Counted from the stretch's first letter, positions 18,437-28,025 are shown. The stretch is 64,000 nucleotides of DNA from Xanthomonas campestris pv. badrii (GCF_012848175.1 NZ_CP051651.1:1178001-1242000), one strand, 5' to 3'. Notes: generated by a model from the letters alone, not told the origin. Made by a program: numbers and translations.

Positions 18437-19459
18437 TCATTCCTCGGCTCCAAAGTCGGTGCGGAAGGCTTCGGCTGCCACGCCGCGCTCGCGCAGGTGC
18501 TGGATCAGTGCATCGGTGTTGCCATGGGTGGCGATCACGCGGCGCGCGCCGGTGTCTTCGATGGTGCGCAACAGGTCCGGCCAATCGGCATGGTCGGACA
18601 CCACGAAGCCGCGGTCGTAATTGCGCCGCCGCCGGTTGCCGCGGATGCGCATCCAGCCGGAGGCGAATCCCTGCTGCGCATGCCGGAAACGGCGGATCCA
18701 GGTGCTGCCCGCGGCCGAAGGCGGCGCCAGCACCAGCTGGCCGGCGTAGTCGGCGCCGCGTGCATGCTCGCTGACCGGTTGGGTGTCCAGCATCGCAATG
18801 CCGGCCTGGCGGTACACCTCCACGCCGGTGGCGATCGCGCCATGCAGCAACGCCGGTTGCCTGTCCCAGGCGCGCAGTTCGGCCAGCACACGCTGCGCCT
18901 TGCCCAGCGCGTAGCAATACAGGATGGCGGCCTCGCCGCGCGCGGCGCATTCGTGGCGCCAGGCGACGATGTCGGCGGCAACGCCCGAGGTGTCCGGCCA
19001 GCGATACACCGGCAGGCCGAACGTCGCTTCGGTGATGAAGGTGTCGCACGGCACCACCTCGAAAGGCTTGCAGGTGGGATCGTGCTGGCGCTTGTAGTCG
19101 CCCGAGGCCACCCAGACCTCGCCATCCACTTCGATGCGAACCTGCGCCGAGCCCAGCACGTGTCCGGCCGGATGCAGCGACACGCGGGCACGTCCCAACA
19201 TAAACGCTTCACCATCGGCGTGCGTGTGATAGGCCTGTTCGCCAAGCCGCCACTGCAGGATCGGCAGGCTTTCGCGCGTGCAGTGGTACTCGCCCATGCC
19301 GCTGCGCGCGTGGTCGCCGTGACCATGCGTGATCACCGCACGCGGCACCGGCCGCCACGGGTCGATATGGAAGTCGCCCTGCGGGCAATACAGCCCATCG
19401 GGCCCCAGCACCACCAGATCGCCGCGTGTGTGAGAGATGTCGTCGTTGCCGTTGCGCAT
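18437..19459 (-). CDS. Ligase-associated MBL-fold exonuclease
   Basis: The 340-residue metallo-beta-lactamase-fold protein shows the metal motif THGHGDHARSG, later histidines in HPAGHVLGS, and SDHADWPDL, as in CPSF/SNM1-like nucleases. It is the first gene of the ligase-associated repair operon and would trim DNA ends before sealing. ATG 19459 (MRNGNDD) is chosen; the frame is open to 19621, but that extension lacks conserved character. Confidence 0.88.
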   Translation of the reverse strand: MRNGNDDISHTRGDLVVLGPDGLYCPQGDFHIDPWRPVPRAVITHGHGDHARSGMGEYHCTRESLPILQWRLGEQAYHTHADGEAFMLGRARVSLHPAGHVLGSAQVRIEVDGEVWVASGDYKRQHDPTCKPFEVVPCDTFITEATFGLPVYRWPDTSGVAADIVAWRHECAARGEAAILYCYALGKAQRVLAELRAWDRQPALLHGAIATGVEVYRQAGIAMLDTQPVSEHARGADYAGQLVLAPPSAAGSTWIRRFRHAQQGFASGWMRIRGNRRRRNYDRGFVVSDHADWPDLLRTIEDTGARRVIATHGNTDALIQHLRERGVAAEAFRTDFGAEE

Positions 19460-19709
19460 GCGGCAACTCTGGGCAAGCCGGTGTGCAGATCCTGAGAATG
19501 GGAATGCCTCCATCGGCACAGGTGTGCGGCAAGCGTTGGTCGGGCGCCGTTGCATGCCGCGCTGCGCTTTCAATCCAGCGCGGACGTGGCCCCATCGAAA
19601 ACGGCCAGTCACAGCCGGCAAGCGGGCATCTGCGCAGGCTGCAGATCAACTACTCCGCGCGAGGCCCCAATCCCAAATTCCGGTCGGCCGATGCTGGCCC
19701 AGCAACACC

Positions 19710-20075
19710 CTAATGCCGCGTGCGCCGGCCAGGCGAACGCACGGCCGCCGCTTCCACTGCCAGGGTGAAGCCGCGTTCTTCGCCGCCCAGCATCGCGCCC
19801 ACATCGACGACCTGGCGCCGGATCTCCTCGCCTTTGCCGTTGCGCACGATCACCACCACCGTGTATTCCCACGGATCGCCATCGGCAGGATGGCGAATGG
19901 TGCCGTCGACCTTGAGCGGCACGATCGGCGCCGGCTGCGCGTGCTGCGCAGCCGCCGAGTCGAAGCGCAGGTGGTGCTTGCAGGCCGGGCAGACGCTGGC
20001 GCTTTCCAGGATCGTGGCCTTGCAATGCGGGCAGCTGCGGGTAGCGCCGGGCGTGCCCGGGCGGGGTGCACTCAT
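19710..20075 (-). CDS. Small zinc-ribbon protein partnered with bactofilin
   Basis: This 121-residue protein has one N-terminal zinc ribbon (CPHC ... CPAC) followed by a beta-rich region of unknown function (GDPWEYTVVVIVRNGKGEE). Its start overlaps the bactofilin stop by 4 bp, so the two are co-translated and probably act together. No catalytic motif is visible. I cannot assign a function beyond likely metal binding. Confidence 0.75.
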   Translation of the reverse strand: MSAPRPGTPGATRSCPHCKATILESASVCPACKHHLRFDSAAAQHAQPAPIVPLKVDGTIRHPADGDPWEYTVVVIVRNGKGEEIRRQVVDVGAMLGGEERGFTLAVEAAAVRSPGRRTRH

Positions 20076-20662
20076 GGGGCGTCGCTGTCGCCACCGCCGC
20101 TGCTGTCGGCGGCGCCACTGCCGCCACTGCCGTTGCTCTTGTTGCCACCGCCGGGCTTGGCCGCGTCCTCGCCCCAGCCGAAATCCGCCTGGCCGCGCAT
20201 CCGCGCACCCGAGGCCACGGTCAGGCTGCCGGCCTTGACGTCGCCGACCAGCACGCCGGAGGTCTGCAGCTCCACCTGTGCGGCCGATTCGATATTGCCT
20301 TCCAGCTCACCGGCAATGATGACCTTGTTGGCGCGCACGCCGCCGTTGAGCTTGGCGCCGCGTTCGATGGTGAGATCGCCCTTGACGTTGACATCGCCCT
20401 TGAAGCGGCCGGCCAGACGGACATGGCCGGCGCCCTCGATCTTGCCCTCGATGCTGATGTCGGCGGCGATCAGCGACTCCTTGGCCTCGCTCTGCCGTGG
20501 CGAGAGCGTAGCCGCGGGCGTCACGCCCGGCGTGGCGGCGGCCGGCACGGGCGGGGCCGGGCTGGCGTCTGCGGTAAACAGCCGTCCGTCGGCGGCCGGA
20601 ACCTCGGGGGCAGGGGGAACACCGTCTTTCTTGTTGGGACCTTGATCGCGCCACATCGACAT
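20072..20662 (-). CDS. Bactofilin (polymer-forming cytoskeletal protein)
   Basis: Bactofilins self-assemble into nucleotide-free filaments that organise cell-wall enzymes. The 196-residue protein has a Pro/Ala-rich N-terminal tail, a beta-helical core of repeating short strands (IEGKIEGAGHVRLAGRF, VNVKGDLTIERGAKLNGGV, SGVLVGDVKAGSLTVASG) and a Gly/Ser-rich C-terminal tail with about 15 Gly/Ser residues. It is first in a pair with an overlapping zinc-ribbon gene. Confidence 0.9.
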   Translation of the reverse strand: MSMWRDQGPNKKDGVPPAPEVPAADGRLFTADASPAPPVPAAATPGVTPAATLSPRQSEAKESLIAADISIEGKIEGAGHVRLAGRFKGDVNVKGDLTIERGAKLNGGVRANKVIIAGELEGNIESAAQVELQTSGVLVGDVKAGSLTVASGARMRGQADFGWGEDAAKPGGGNKSNGSGGSGAADSSGGGDSDAP

Positions 20663-20759
20663 CGGATTGCCTCGCTTCGGGGGTCGAAGCCGACTATCGC
20701 CGCGTCAATCGATCTTTTTTGTGACAGCGCGCCCAATCCAGGATCGACGCGATGCGTGC

Positions 20760-22469
20760 TCAGTCCAGCGCAGGCAGTCCTGCGCCATGGCGCTCGACCC
20801 GGTTGCGTCCCCGATGCTTGGCCGCATACAGCGCGGCATCGGCCTTCTGGATCAGGCTGGCAGCCAGTTCGCCATCGGCCGGGAAGCTGGCCACGCCGAT
20901 GGAGGCGGTCACCCGCGGCAACGCACGCTGGCCGTCGCTGACCGCCAGCGCCGCGATGTGGCCGCGGATCTGGTCGGCCACGCGCATGGCCTCCTCGCCA
21001 TCGGCCTCGGGCAGGATCACGGTGAATTCCTCGCCGCCGTAGCGGCAGGCCACGTCCTCGGCGCGCAGGCGGGTCAGCAGCAATTCGCCCACTGCAGCCA
21101 GCAGCAGGTCGCCGCCGGCGTGCCCCTGGCTGTCGTTGAATTGCTTGAAATGGTCGACATCCAGCATCAGCACCGATAGCGGCAGCCCACGTCGCGCACA
21201 GCGCGCCAGTTCATGGCTGAGCGATTCTTCCAGGTAGCGGCGGTTGTATAGGCCGGTCAGCGCATCGCGGATCGATTGCCGGCGCAGCGATTCGCGCAGG
21301 CGCAGATTGCTCAACGCCAGCGACAGCTGCTCGGCTGCCGCCTCGGCGATCTCCAGCCGCGGCATCGGCCCCGGGCCAGGCGAGGACAGAAACAGGAAGC
21401 CGAGTTGGGTGCCCTGCGCCGACATCGGCAGGCACGCGGTGCTGACGGGCAGGTCGGTGTCAGGCATTTCGATATGCGCGCACACCGCATCCCGGCGCAG
21501 GTCATCGACGACATGCGGCTGGCCGCGGCGCAAGGCCCAGCATTCTTCCGGCAGCAGGTGCGGGGCGCTTTGTACCGGCGGCTCGCCCCAGTGGCTGATC
21601 GCCTCGGCACGGTCCTGCGATGCGCGCAGCAGATACACGCTTCCGGCAACGCCGGGCAACAGGCTGGCCAGGGTGCGGCTGGTGACCACCAGTGCTTCCT
21701 CTGCACTGATGCAGCTCTGCAGCAGCCCGGTATAGCGGCTGAGCAGGTTGAGATCGGCGGTACTGCGTTGCAGCGCGCCCACGCTATCGCCCAGCTCGCG
21801 ATTGGCCTGCGCCGCCAGGCGTTCGGCCTGCGCCCGATGGCGCAATTCGCGCATCAGCAAGGCATACACCGCGCCCACCACCAGCAGCCCGAACGGAATG
21901 CCGGCCAATGCCAGTACCAGCAGCAAGGTGGCGCTCTGCCGGCTGCTTTCGGCGCGTTGCGCCAGCAGCTCCTGTTCGCGCTGCACCATCGTCAGCGCCT
22001 GCTCGCGGATGGCGCTGGTGGTCCGGAACGCGGTCTGCCGGATGTTCGCCCGTGCCGGCTCCAGGCCGCTCTGCGCGTAGACATCCAGCACGCGCTGGAT
22101 CTGCTGCAGCCGCGTCTGCACAAGGGCCTGCAACTGTTCCAGATGCTGCTCCTGCGCGGGGTTGTCGACGATCAGCCGGCGCAGGTTGGCGAGCAGGATC
22201 GGCAGGCGTTCGACGCTGGTCTGGTAATCCAGCAGGTAGGCGTCGTTGCCGGTCAGCAGGAAGCCGCGCTGCGCCGATTCGGCATCCAGCAACCGCGCCT
22301 GGATTTCGTCGACCCGGCCGATCACCTCATGCGTATGCGACACCAGGGCCGCATCGGCCAGCGAGCGACGTGCACCGACAAAGATGCCAACGCCGATGGC
22401 GATAAAGATCAGCGCAGAGAAGGCCAGCGCCAGCTGGTTGCGGCGGCGCGATGTAAAGGAAGAGGGCAT
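20760..22469 (-). CDS. Membrane diguanylate cyclase: CHASE3-GAF-GGDEF
   Basis: This 569-residue protein makes cyclic di-GMP. Order: TM1 (about 12-32), a periplasmic CHASE3 sensor (LLDAESAQRGFLLTGN), TM2 (about 180-205), a GAF-like region (about 240-380), and a C-terminal GGDEF domain with active RYGGEEF. The inhibitory I-site RxxD (RAED) lies five residues before GGEEF, so product inhibition is expected. There is no EAL domain. It stands alone between the bactofilin and lipoprotein genes. Confidence 0.93.
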   Translation of the reverse strand: MPSSFTSRRRNQLALAFSALIFIAIGVGIFVGARRSLADAALVSHTHEVIGRVDEIQARLLDAESAQRGFLLTGNDAYLLDYQTSVERLPILLANLRRLIVDNPAQEQHLEQLQALVQTRLQQIQRVLDVYAQSGLEPARANIRQTAFRTTSAIREQALTMVQREQELLAQRAESSRQSATLLLVLALAGIPFGLLVVGAVYALLMRELRHRAQAERLAAQANRELGDSVGALQRSTADLNLLSRYTGLLQSCISAEEALVVTSRTLASLLPGVAGSVYLLRASQDRAEAISHWGEPPVQSAPHLLPEECWALRRGQPHVVDDLRRDAVCAHIEMPDTDLPVSTACLPMSAQGTQLGFLFLSSPGPGPMPRLEIAEAAAEQLSLALSNLRLRESLRRQSIRDALTGLYNRRYLEESLSHELARCARRGLPLSVLMLDVDHFKQFNDSQGHAGGDLLLAAVGELLLTRLRAEDVACRYGGEEFTVILPEADGEEAMRVADQIRGHIAALAVSDGQRALPRVTASIGVASFPADGELAASLIQKADAALYAAKHRGRNRVERHGAGLPALD

Positions 22470-22717
22470 GGCCGAATGCTAGCGTGCCAGCCTCGACAAC
22501 ACGAGTGCGATGCCGGCCGGAGACGTGCGCGCCGGCACGAAATGGCCGGCGCGCAAACGAAGTAATGCAATGTGATGGGAGTGGCTGGCGCCTTGGTGGC
22601 GAGCGTCCGTCATCAGACATGGGCGGCATGTTGACGCCTGGGTCCAGGCGATAGCCACGCCGGCCGTCATGCGCTGGATACGCGCTTGCAGATGAGCGCA
22701 TCCAGCGTCACTGGCGC

Positions 22718-23044
22718 TCAGTGCTGGGGATGCTCGGCGTCGTGCTTGTCGGCATTCTGCTCGGCCTTGTTGGCCAGCTCGCGGGTCTTGTCCGCGGTGG
22801 CGTCGGCGGCATTGGCGGTGGCGCGGCTGGCGTCGGCAGCCAGCTCGCGCGCGGCGACGCGTGCATCGGCAGTGGCGGCCTTGGCTTCCACGGCGGCGCG
22901 GTCGGCGGCCTGTTCGGTCGCGGCGGCAGCGTGCTTGGCGGCCGAGGCAGCGTCGCGGCGCGCCTGCTCGGCGTCAGGGCCCTGGCAGGCGGCAAGAGTG
23001 AGCGCAGCGATGGCGCTCAACGACAGCATGCGGATCGTCTTCAT
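22718..23044 (-). CDS. Alanine-rich small lipoprotein
   Basis: A 108-residue protein with a lipoprotein signal (ALTLAAC, lipid-modified Cys at about residue 20). The mature chain is nearly all Ala, Asp, Glu, Lys and Arg and should form one long amphipathic helix. It ends in a His-rich tail (EHPQH). It resembles the lipoprotein encoded just upstream at 23273-23614, suggesting a tandem duplication with divergence. No known family recognised; an envelope structural role is a guess. Confidence 0.7.
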   Translation of the reverse strand: MKTIRMLSLSAIAALTLAACQGPDAEQARRDAASAAKHAAAATEQAADRAAVEAKAATADARVAARELAADASRATANAADATADKTRELANKAEQNADKHDAEHPQH

Positions 23045-23212
23045 GGGTGGTCCTGTTCCTGTTCCGGTAGTGGAGAGCGGAGCTTAGGCAGGGGCCGATG
23101 CAGCCTGCGTCAAGGTGCAGCCTGCTACCCGATGCCGGGCAGGCAGGAGATCTGGTGGCGATGCAGTGACGCGTCTCTGGCGAACAGCAGAGAACCAGCG
23201 TGGATGACAGGC

Positions 23213-23243
23213 AAAGAAAAAGCCGCTGGAAACCAGCGGCTTT
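23213..23243 (-). terminator. Rho-independent terminator after the upstream Ala-rich lipoprotein
   Basis: Read on the minus strand, a perfect 11-bp stem AAAGCCGCTGG / CCAGCGGCTTT (23219-23243) with a 3-base loop runs into a T-rich tail (TTTTTCTTT). It lies 29 bases beyond the lipoprotein stop codon, so the two lipoprotein genes are probably separate transcripts. Confidence 0.9.
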
Positions 23244-23272
23244 CTCCGAACGCGCTCAAAGCGAAGAAGTGA

Positions 23273-23614
23273 TTACTTCTTGGCTTCTTCGGCGGTGTCC
23301 TTGGCAGCTTCGGCGGTGTTTTCAGCCGTCTTGGCAGCGTCGGCAGCCTGCTCAGCAGCAGCGTCGGTCGCGGCGCCGGAAGCAGCCTGGGCAGCGTCAG
23401 CAGCGGTGTCGGCCGAAGCAGCGGCGGTGTTGGCAGCAGCCTGAGCGGCGTCAGCCGACTGCGAGCCCGAGGCAGCAGCCTGGTCGGCAGCGGTCTGAGC
23501 GTCGGCAGCAGCTTCGTTGGCCGAAGCAGCAGCGTCCTGAGCCTGTTCCGGCTTCGAGCAAGCGGTCAGGGCCAGGCCCAGCGCCATTGCGATCAGCAGC
23601 TTGTTGATGGTCAT
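23273..23614 (-). CDS. Alanine-rich lipoprotein with C-terminal lysines (Lpp-like in layout)
   Basis: The 113-residue protein has a lipobox (ALTACS, Cys about 19). Its mature chain is dominated by A-A-D/E/Q/S heptad-like repeats predicted to be one continuous helix, and it ends in ...EEAKK. A lipid-anchored helix with a C-terminal Lys is the architecture of Braun's lipoprotein, which L,D-transpeptidases link to peptidoglycan. That parallel is inference only, with no sequence homology. ATG 23614 follows a GAGGA site and is preferred over the longer frame. A strong terminator follows. Confidence 0.78.
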   Translation of the reverse strand: MTINKLLIAMALGLALTACSKPEQAQDAAASANEAAADAQTAADQAAASGSQSADAAQAAANTAAASADTAADAAQAASGAATDAAAEQAADAAKTAENTAEAAKDTAEEAKK

Positions 23615-23736
23615 TGTTTCAATCCTCGTCGTTAGATTAGGCAACGCGCTATTGCGCGCCCCCGACATGATGACGGCCACAAGACGGGTGTCAAGCGCAC
23701 GCGCATTCAGTTTTGCAAAATCGCCGTTAAATGCTG

Positions 23737-24912
23737 TTAAATCAATTCGATAGCGATGGCGGTCGCTTCGCCGCCGCCGATGCACAGCGTCGCGATCCCG
23801 CGCTTGCCTCCGCGCGTGCGCAACGCATTCACCAATGTCACCACCAATCGTGCACCGGATGCACCGATCGGATGACCCAATGCGCAGGCGCCGCCGTGAA
23901 CATTGACCTTGTCGTGCGCGATGCCCAGCTCCTTGATCGGCACCATCGGCACCACGGCAAAGGCTTCGTTGATTTCAAACAGGTCCACCTCGTCCAGTTG
24001 CCAGCCGATCTTGCCGAGCAGCGACTGGATGGCCGCCACCGGCGCGGTGGTGAACCACTCCGGCGCCTGCGAGTGGGTGACATGGCCGACGATACGTGCC
24101 AGCGGGGTCACGCCACGACGTTGTGCGTCGTCGGCACGCATCAGCACGGTGATCGCGGCGCCGTCGGAAATGCTCGACGAACTGGCCGCGGTCACGGTGC
24201 CGTCCTTCTTGAAGGCCGGCTTCAGGGTCGGGATCTTCGCCACGTCGGATCTGCCGGGCTGCTCATCGCGATCGACGATGACCTCGCCCTTGCGCGTGGC
24301 TACCGTGAACGGGACGATTTCTTCGGCGAACACGCCGCTGTGCTGTGCGGCCTGTGCACGTTCCACCGAGGCGATCGCGAACGCGTCCTGGTCGGCGCGG
24401 CTGAACCCGAACTTTTCAGCAGTGGCTTCGCCGAACACGCCCATGGCCTGGCCGTCGTACGGGTTGGTCAGGCCGTCCCAGGCCATGTGATCGACGGCCT
24501 GGAAATTGCCGTAGCGGTTGCCGGTGCGCGAATTGGGCAGCAGATGCGGTGCGTTGCTCATCGACTCCATGCCGCCGGCAACCACGATGCTGGCCGAGCC
24601 GGCCTTGATCAGGTCGTGGCCGAACATGATCGCCTTCATGCCCGAGCCGCACACCTTGTTGATGGTGGTGGCGCCGGTCGAGGTCGGAATGCCGGCCGCG
24701 ATGGCGGCCTGGCGTGCCGGCGCCTGGCCGAGATTGGCCGGCAGCACGCAGCCAACGATGACCTCGGAGACATCGGCCGGGGCGAGCCCCGACTGCGCCA
24801 GCGCGCCTTCGATCGCGGCAGCGGCGAGCGCAGGTGCCGGCACTGCGTTGAATTGGCCAAGGAACGAGCCGATGGCGGTGCGTTTTGCAGCAACGATGAC
24901 GATGTCGGACAT
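23737..24912 (-). CDS. Acetyl-CoA C-acetyltransferase (thiolase)
   Basis: The 391-residue thiolase has the acyl-accepting Cys in NKVCGSGMKA, the His in EINEAF, and the active-site Cys/His blocks CIGGGEA and GGACALGHPIGASG. Its length and motifs match the biosynthetic acetoacetyl-CoA thiolase group (AtoB/PhaA) better than FadA. It would condense two acetyl-CoA or run in reverse. No partner dehydrogenase or PHA gene adjoins it. Confidence 0.9.
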   Translation of the reverse strand: MSDIVIVAAKRTAIGSFLGQFNAVPAPALAAAAIEGALAQSGLAPADVSEVIVGCVLPANLGQAPARQAAIAAGIPTSTGATTINKVCGSGMKAIMFGHDLIKAGSASIVVAGGMESMSNAPHLLPNSRTGNRYGNFQAVDHMAWDGLTNPYDGQAMGVFGEATAEKFGFSRADQDAFAIASVERAQAAQHSGVFAEEIVPFTVATRKGEVIVDRDEQPGRSDVAKIPTLKPAFKKDGTVTAASSSSISDGAAITVLMRADDAQRRGVTPLARIVGHVTHSQAPEWFTTAPVAAIQSLLGKIGWQLDEVDLFEINEAFAVVPMVPIKELGIAHDKVNVHGGACALGHPIGASGARLVVTLVNALRTRGGKRGIATLCIGGGEATAIAIELI

Positions 24913-25069
24913 GAGTGGATACCGTTTAAAGTGAAACGATTATCTGCCTCATGGCCGGATCGCGCCAGCGCACGCCGCGCTGGAGCAAGTGCATCGCATA
25001 CAGTATAAAAATCCATAGTCGGGCCCGGGGTTGGGTCCGTTCCATGGAATGGGTTCGGGGAGAACACCG

Positions 25070-27928
25070 ATGAAAAAAGGGGATGTTGCGAGAACTGTGC
25101 TGGCTTCGGCGCTCGCCGTGGCGTTGACCGCGTGCGGCGGTGGTGGGGGCGGCGGTGGCGGTGGTATCCGCCCAACGCCGCCGGTGTCGCCGCCGCCGAC
25201 ATCGCCTCCACCTCCGCCGCCTCCGACCTCCCCGCCGCCGCCCACGTCACCGCCACCGCCGGTCACCGCACCGACGCCGGAGCCGGCGATCGATGCGCAT
25301 CTGGCGCTGACCAATGCACGTGCGGCGCAGGCCTTGGGCTTCACCGGCGCGGGGTATCGCATCGGGGTCATCGACAGCGGCATCAACGCCAATCATCCGG
25401 CGCTGCAGGGGCGGGTGAGCGACAGCTTCATCTATGTCGATCCGCGAACCAACAACGTCGCGGTGGGCGACGTGGTCGGGCACGGCACCATCGTCGCCGA
25501 GCTAGCGGCCGGGCGCGCAGTGAACCAATGGCCGGGCGGTGTTGCACCCGGCGCCGGGCTGGTGTCTGCGCGCATCATCAGCGACCGCGCGCCGGTGGAC
25601 GATGGCAGCGGCCAAGGCAATGAAGTGGATGGCCCGCTCGGATTGGGACCCGTGCACACGGACCTGATCGGTGCCGGCGTGCGCATCATGAATAACTCCT
25701 GGGGCGGCCTGTACTGGAACGATGCATCGGTCACCAACCAGATCGCGCAGGAATACCGGTCTTTTGTCATCAACAACGATGGCCTGGTGGTGTTTGCCGC
25801 AGGCAACGAGTCGCGTGCGCAGCCTTCCGACACTGCGGCACTTCCCAGTCAGCCTGGCCCCAACGGCACGTTGCCGGCAGCGGACCTGGAGCGGGGGTGG
25901 CTGGTCGTCGGTGCGCTGGATACCGCCAATCCCACGCAGTTGGCGTCGTACTCCAACGCCTGCGGCGTGGCGCTGCGCTATTGCCTGGTGGCGCCAGGGA
26001 CGTCGATGTTCATCGATCCCGATGCCACCGCCAGCAACATCGGTTATTTCTATGGCAGCGGGACCTCGTTTGCCGCACCGCTGGTCTCCGGCGCAGCGGC
26101 GCTGGTATGGCAGGCGTTTCCGTATTTCACCAATGATCTGGTGCGCCAGACGCTGCTGGGAACGGCCACCGACCTGGGGGCCGCAGGCGTCGATCCGGTG
26201 TTCGGCTACGGGCTGCTCGATGTGGGCAAGGCGGTACTGGGGCCGGCGCGATTCGACTGGGGCACGGTGGACGTCAACGTGAACACCTTGCGTTCGACCT
26301 GGGCCAACGACATCAGCGGCAGCGGTGGCCTGACCAAGCGCGGAACCGGTACGCTGGTCTTGGGCGGCACGGCCAATACCTTCACCGGCGATACCCAGGT
26401 ACTTGGCGGCAGCTTGCAGACCGCCAGCCTGCAGAGTGCACGGGTAGGTGTCGCCAATGGGGCGAGCCTGATCGGTGCCGGCAGGATCGGCGGGCGGGTC
26501 GACAATGCCGGCACGCTGCAGGTCAACAGCGCAGTGCTCTCGGTCGATGGTAACTATACCCAGGGCAGTACCGGGCGCCTGGCGCTCAACGTCGGCGACC
26601 GCTTGAACGTGGGCGGCACTGCGACCATCGCCGGCGACCTGCAATTGCTTGGCCGGCGCAACTACGTCGTCGACAACACCACCTATCCGGTATTGCAGGC
26701 AACCAACGGTTTGCAGGGTACGTTTGCAACGACCAGCAGCGGGCCGGCAGTGACCTTCCTCAATGCCACGGTGACCTACGACGCCAACACCGCGTTCGTG
26801 TCGCTGCAGCGCATGGATGTCACCGCGGTCGCCACCTCGCTCGGTGCGGTGGGGACGGCGTCGATGGACGCTGCGGTTCGGGTGGAACAGGCGTTCCAGC
26901 AGGTGGATGCGCAACAGCTGCAGGGCAGTGGCGCGATCAGCGGCAGCTTCATGCGTGCCGCGGCAGCGTTGCAGCAGGCGCCCGATGCAAAGGCGGCAGC
27001 GGACTCGCTACGCAGCCTGTCCGGGCGTGCGCATGCGGCATCGGCGGCCATGACCTTCGACACCATCGATCTGGGGCGGCGTGCGCTGGCGTCGCATTTC
27101 GATGGCCTGTCGCAGCAGCCGCGCCTGCTCGGCACCTGGCAACGCGCGCTGGGTGGTCCGGGCGAGGGTGGGGTGACCACCGCCGGATTTGCCACCTCCG
27201 GCTGGATGATGGGCAACGACCTGCGCCTGGCGTCTGGCGCGGTCACCGGCTTTGCGTTCGGTGAAACGCGCTCCAACAGCCTGGGCGATCTGGACGGTGC
27301 TCGTGGCCGCGATCGTCAGGTGCAGGCACAGCTGTACTGGGGCACCACGCTGGGGGCGGCTTATACGCTCGGGCAGCTGGGGTTTGGCAACGTCAACCGG
27401 CAGATCGAACGGAACCTGCAGTTGGGCGAAGACCGCAGCAGCGCCTTCAGCGATTACAGCGGCAGTTATCTCAGCAGCAATCTGGAAGCCGGCTACCGCT
27501 GGGGACATGCGGCCGCCTCGCTGACCCCATACATGGGGCTGGACTATGTGCGCCTGCGTAGCGAAGGCTTCCGCGAAAGCGGTGGCGACGGGTTCGGTCT
27601 GCGTGCCGATGCGAATACGTCATCGCGCACCCAGCTGCTGGCAGGCGTGCGGTCGGCGTACCGCTGGCGTGGCCTGCAGTTGGGCGGGTATGCCGAATGG
27701 CAGCAGGCGCTGAGCAGCCAGGGCCTGCTGCTGGATGCCAGCTTCATCGGTGTGGATGCCTGGGCGCCGTTGCGCGGCATGCAGCCGGCGCGTTCGGGCG
27801 GGCTGTTCGGAATCGCCGCGTCGGCGCCACTGGGGCAGCAGAGCCAGCTGCGTTTCGGTTACGACCAGCGGGTGGGCGAGCGTGGCGACGATCGCGCGCT
27901 GAGCCTGAAGTACAGCGCCGATTTCTGA
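25070..27928 (+). CDS. Subtilisin-family lipoprotein autotransporter
   Basis: The 952-residue protein is a type V secreted protease. It has a lipoprotein signal (VALTACGG), then a run of about ten Gly and a Pro/Thr/Ser linker. The S8 protease domain carries Asp in VIDSGI, His in GHGT and Ser in GTSFAAP. A passenger repeat follows (GGLTKRGTGTLVLGG, NTFTGDT), then a C-terminal 12-strand beta-barrel ending in F (SLKYSADF). The layout matches SphB1/NalP-type surface-tethered maturation proteases. Substrates are unknown. Confidence 0.93.
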   Translation: MKKGDVARTVLASALAVALTACGGGGGGGGGGIRPTPPVSPPPTSPPPPPPPTSPPPPTSPPPPVTAPTPEPAIDAHLALTNARAAQALGFTGAGYRIGVIDSGINANHPALQGRVSDSFIYVDPRTNNVAVGDVVGHGTIVAELAAGRAVNQWPGGVAPGAGLVSARIISDRAPVDDGSGQGNEVDGPLGLGPVHTDLIGAGVRIMNNSWGGLYWNDASVTNQIAQEYRSFVINNDGLVVFAAGNESRAQPSDTAALPSQPGPNGTLPAADLERGWLVVGALDTANPTQLASYSNACGVALRYCLVAPGTSMFIDPDATASNIGYFYGSGTSFAAPLVSGAAALVWQAFPYFTNDLVRQTLLGTATDLGAAGVDPVFGYGLLDVGKAVLGPARFDWGTVDVNVNTLRSTWANDISGSGGLTKRGTGTLVLGGTANTFTGDTQVLGGSLQTASLQSARVGVANGASLIGAGRIGGRVDNAGTLQVNSAVLSVDGNYTQGSTGRLALNVGDRLNVGGTATIAGDLQLLGRRNYVVDNTTYPVLQATNGLQGTFATTSSGPAVTFLNATVTYDANTAFVSLQRMDVTAVATSLGAVGTASMDAAVRVEQAFQQVDAQQLQGSGAISGSFMRAAAALQQAPDAKAAADSLRSLSGRAHAASAAMTFDTIDLGRRALASHFDGLSQQPRLLGTWQRALGGPGEGGVTTAGFATSGWMMGNDLRLASGAVTGFAFGETRSNSLGDLDGARGRDRQVQAQLYWGTTLGAAYTLGQLGFGNVNRQIERNLQLGEDRSSAFSDYSGSYLSSNLEAGYRWGHAAASLTPYMGLDYVRLRSEGFRESGGDGFGLRADANTSSRTQLLAGVRSAYRWRGLQLGGYAEWQQALSSQGLLLDASFIGVDAWAPLRGMQPARSGGLFGIAASAPLGQQSQLRFGYDQRVGERGDDRALSLKYSADF

Positions 27929-27941
27929 TCGGCGTGCATGA

Positions 27942-27964
27942 CGCCCGGGCGCAATGCCCGGGCG
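27942..27964 (+). terminator. GC hairpin at the convergent autotransporter/dehydrogenase junction
   Basis: A perfect 9-bp palindromic stem (CGCCCGGGC, loop GCAAT, GCCCGGGCG) lies 14 bases after the autotransporter stop and faces the end of the dehydrogenase gene. There is no T-run on either strand, so termination is possible but not shown. Confidence 0.5.
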
Positions 27965-28025
27965 TGGCGGTCACAGCGGCGATCGCGTAGTGCGCAGATC
28001 GTTACGCCACACTGTCTGTTTCCAG

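Noticed and set aside
16414..18774. 786-codon plus-strand frame across the helicase and ligase
   Set aside because: Antisense shadow; Gln/Arg/His-rich with no recognisable fold.
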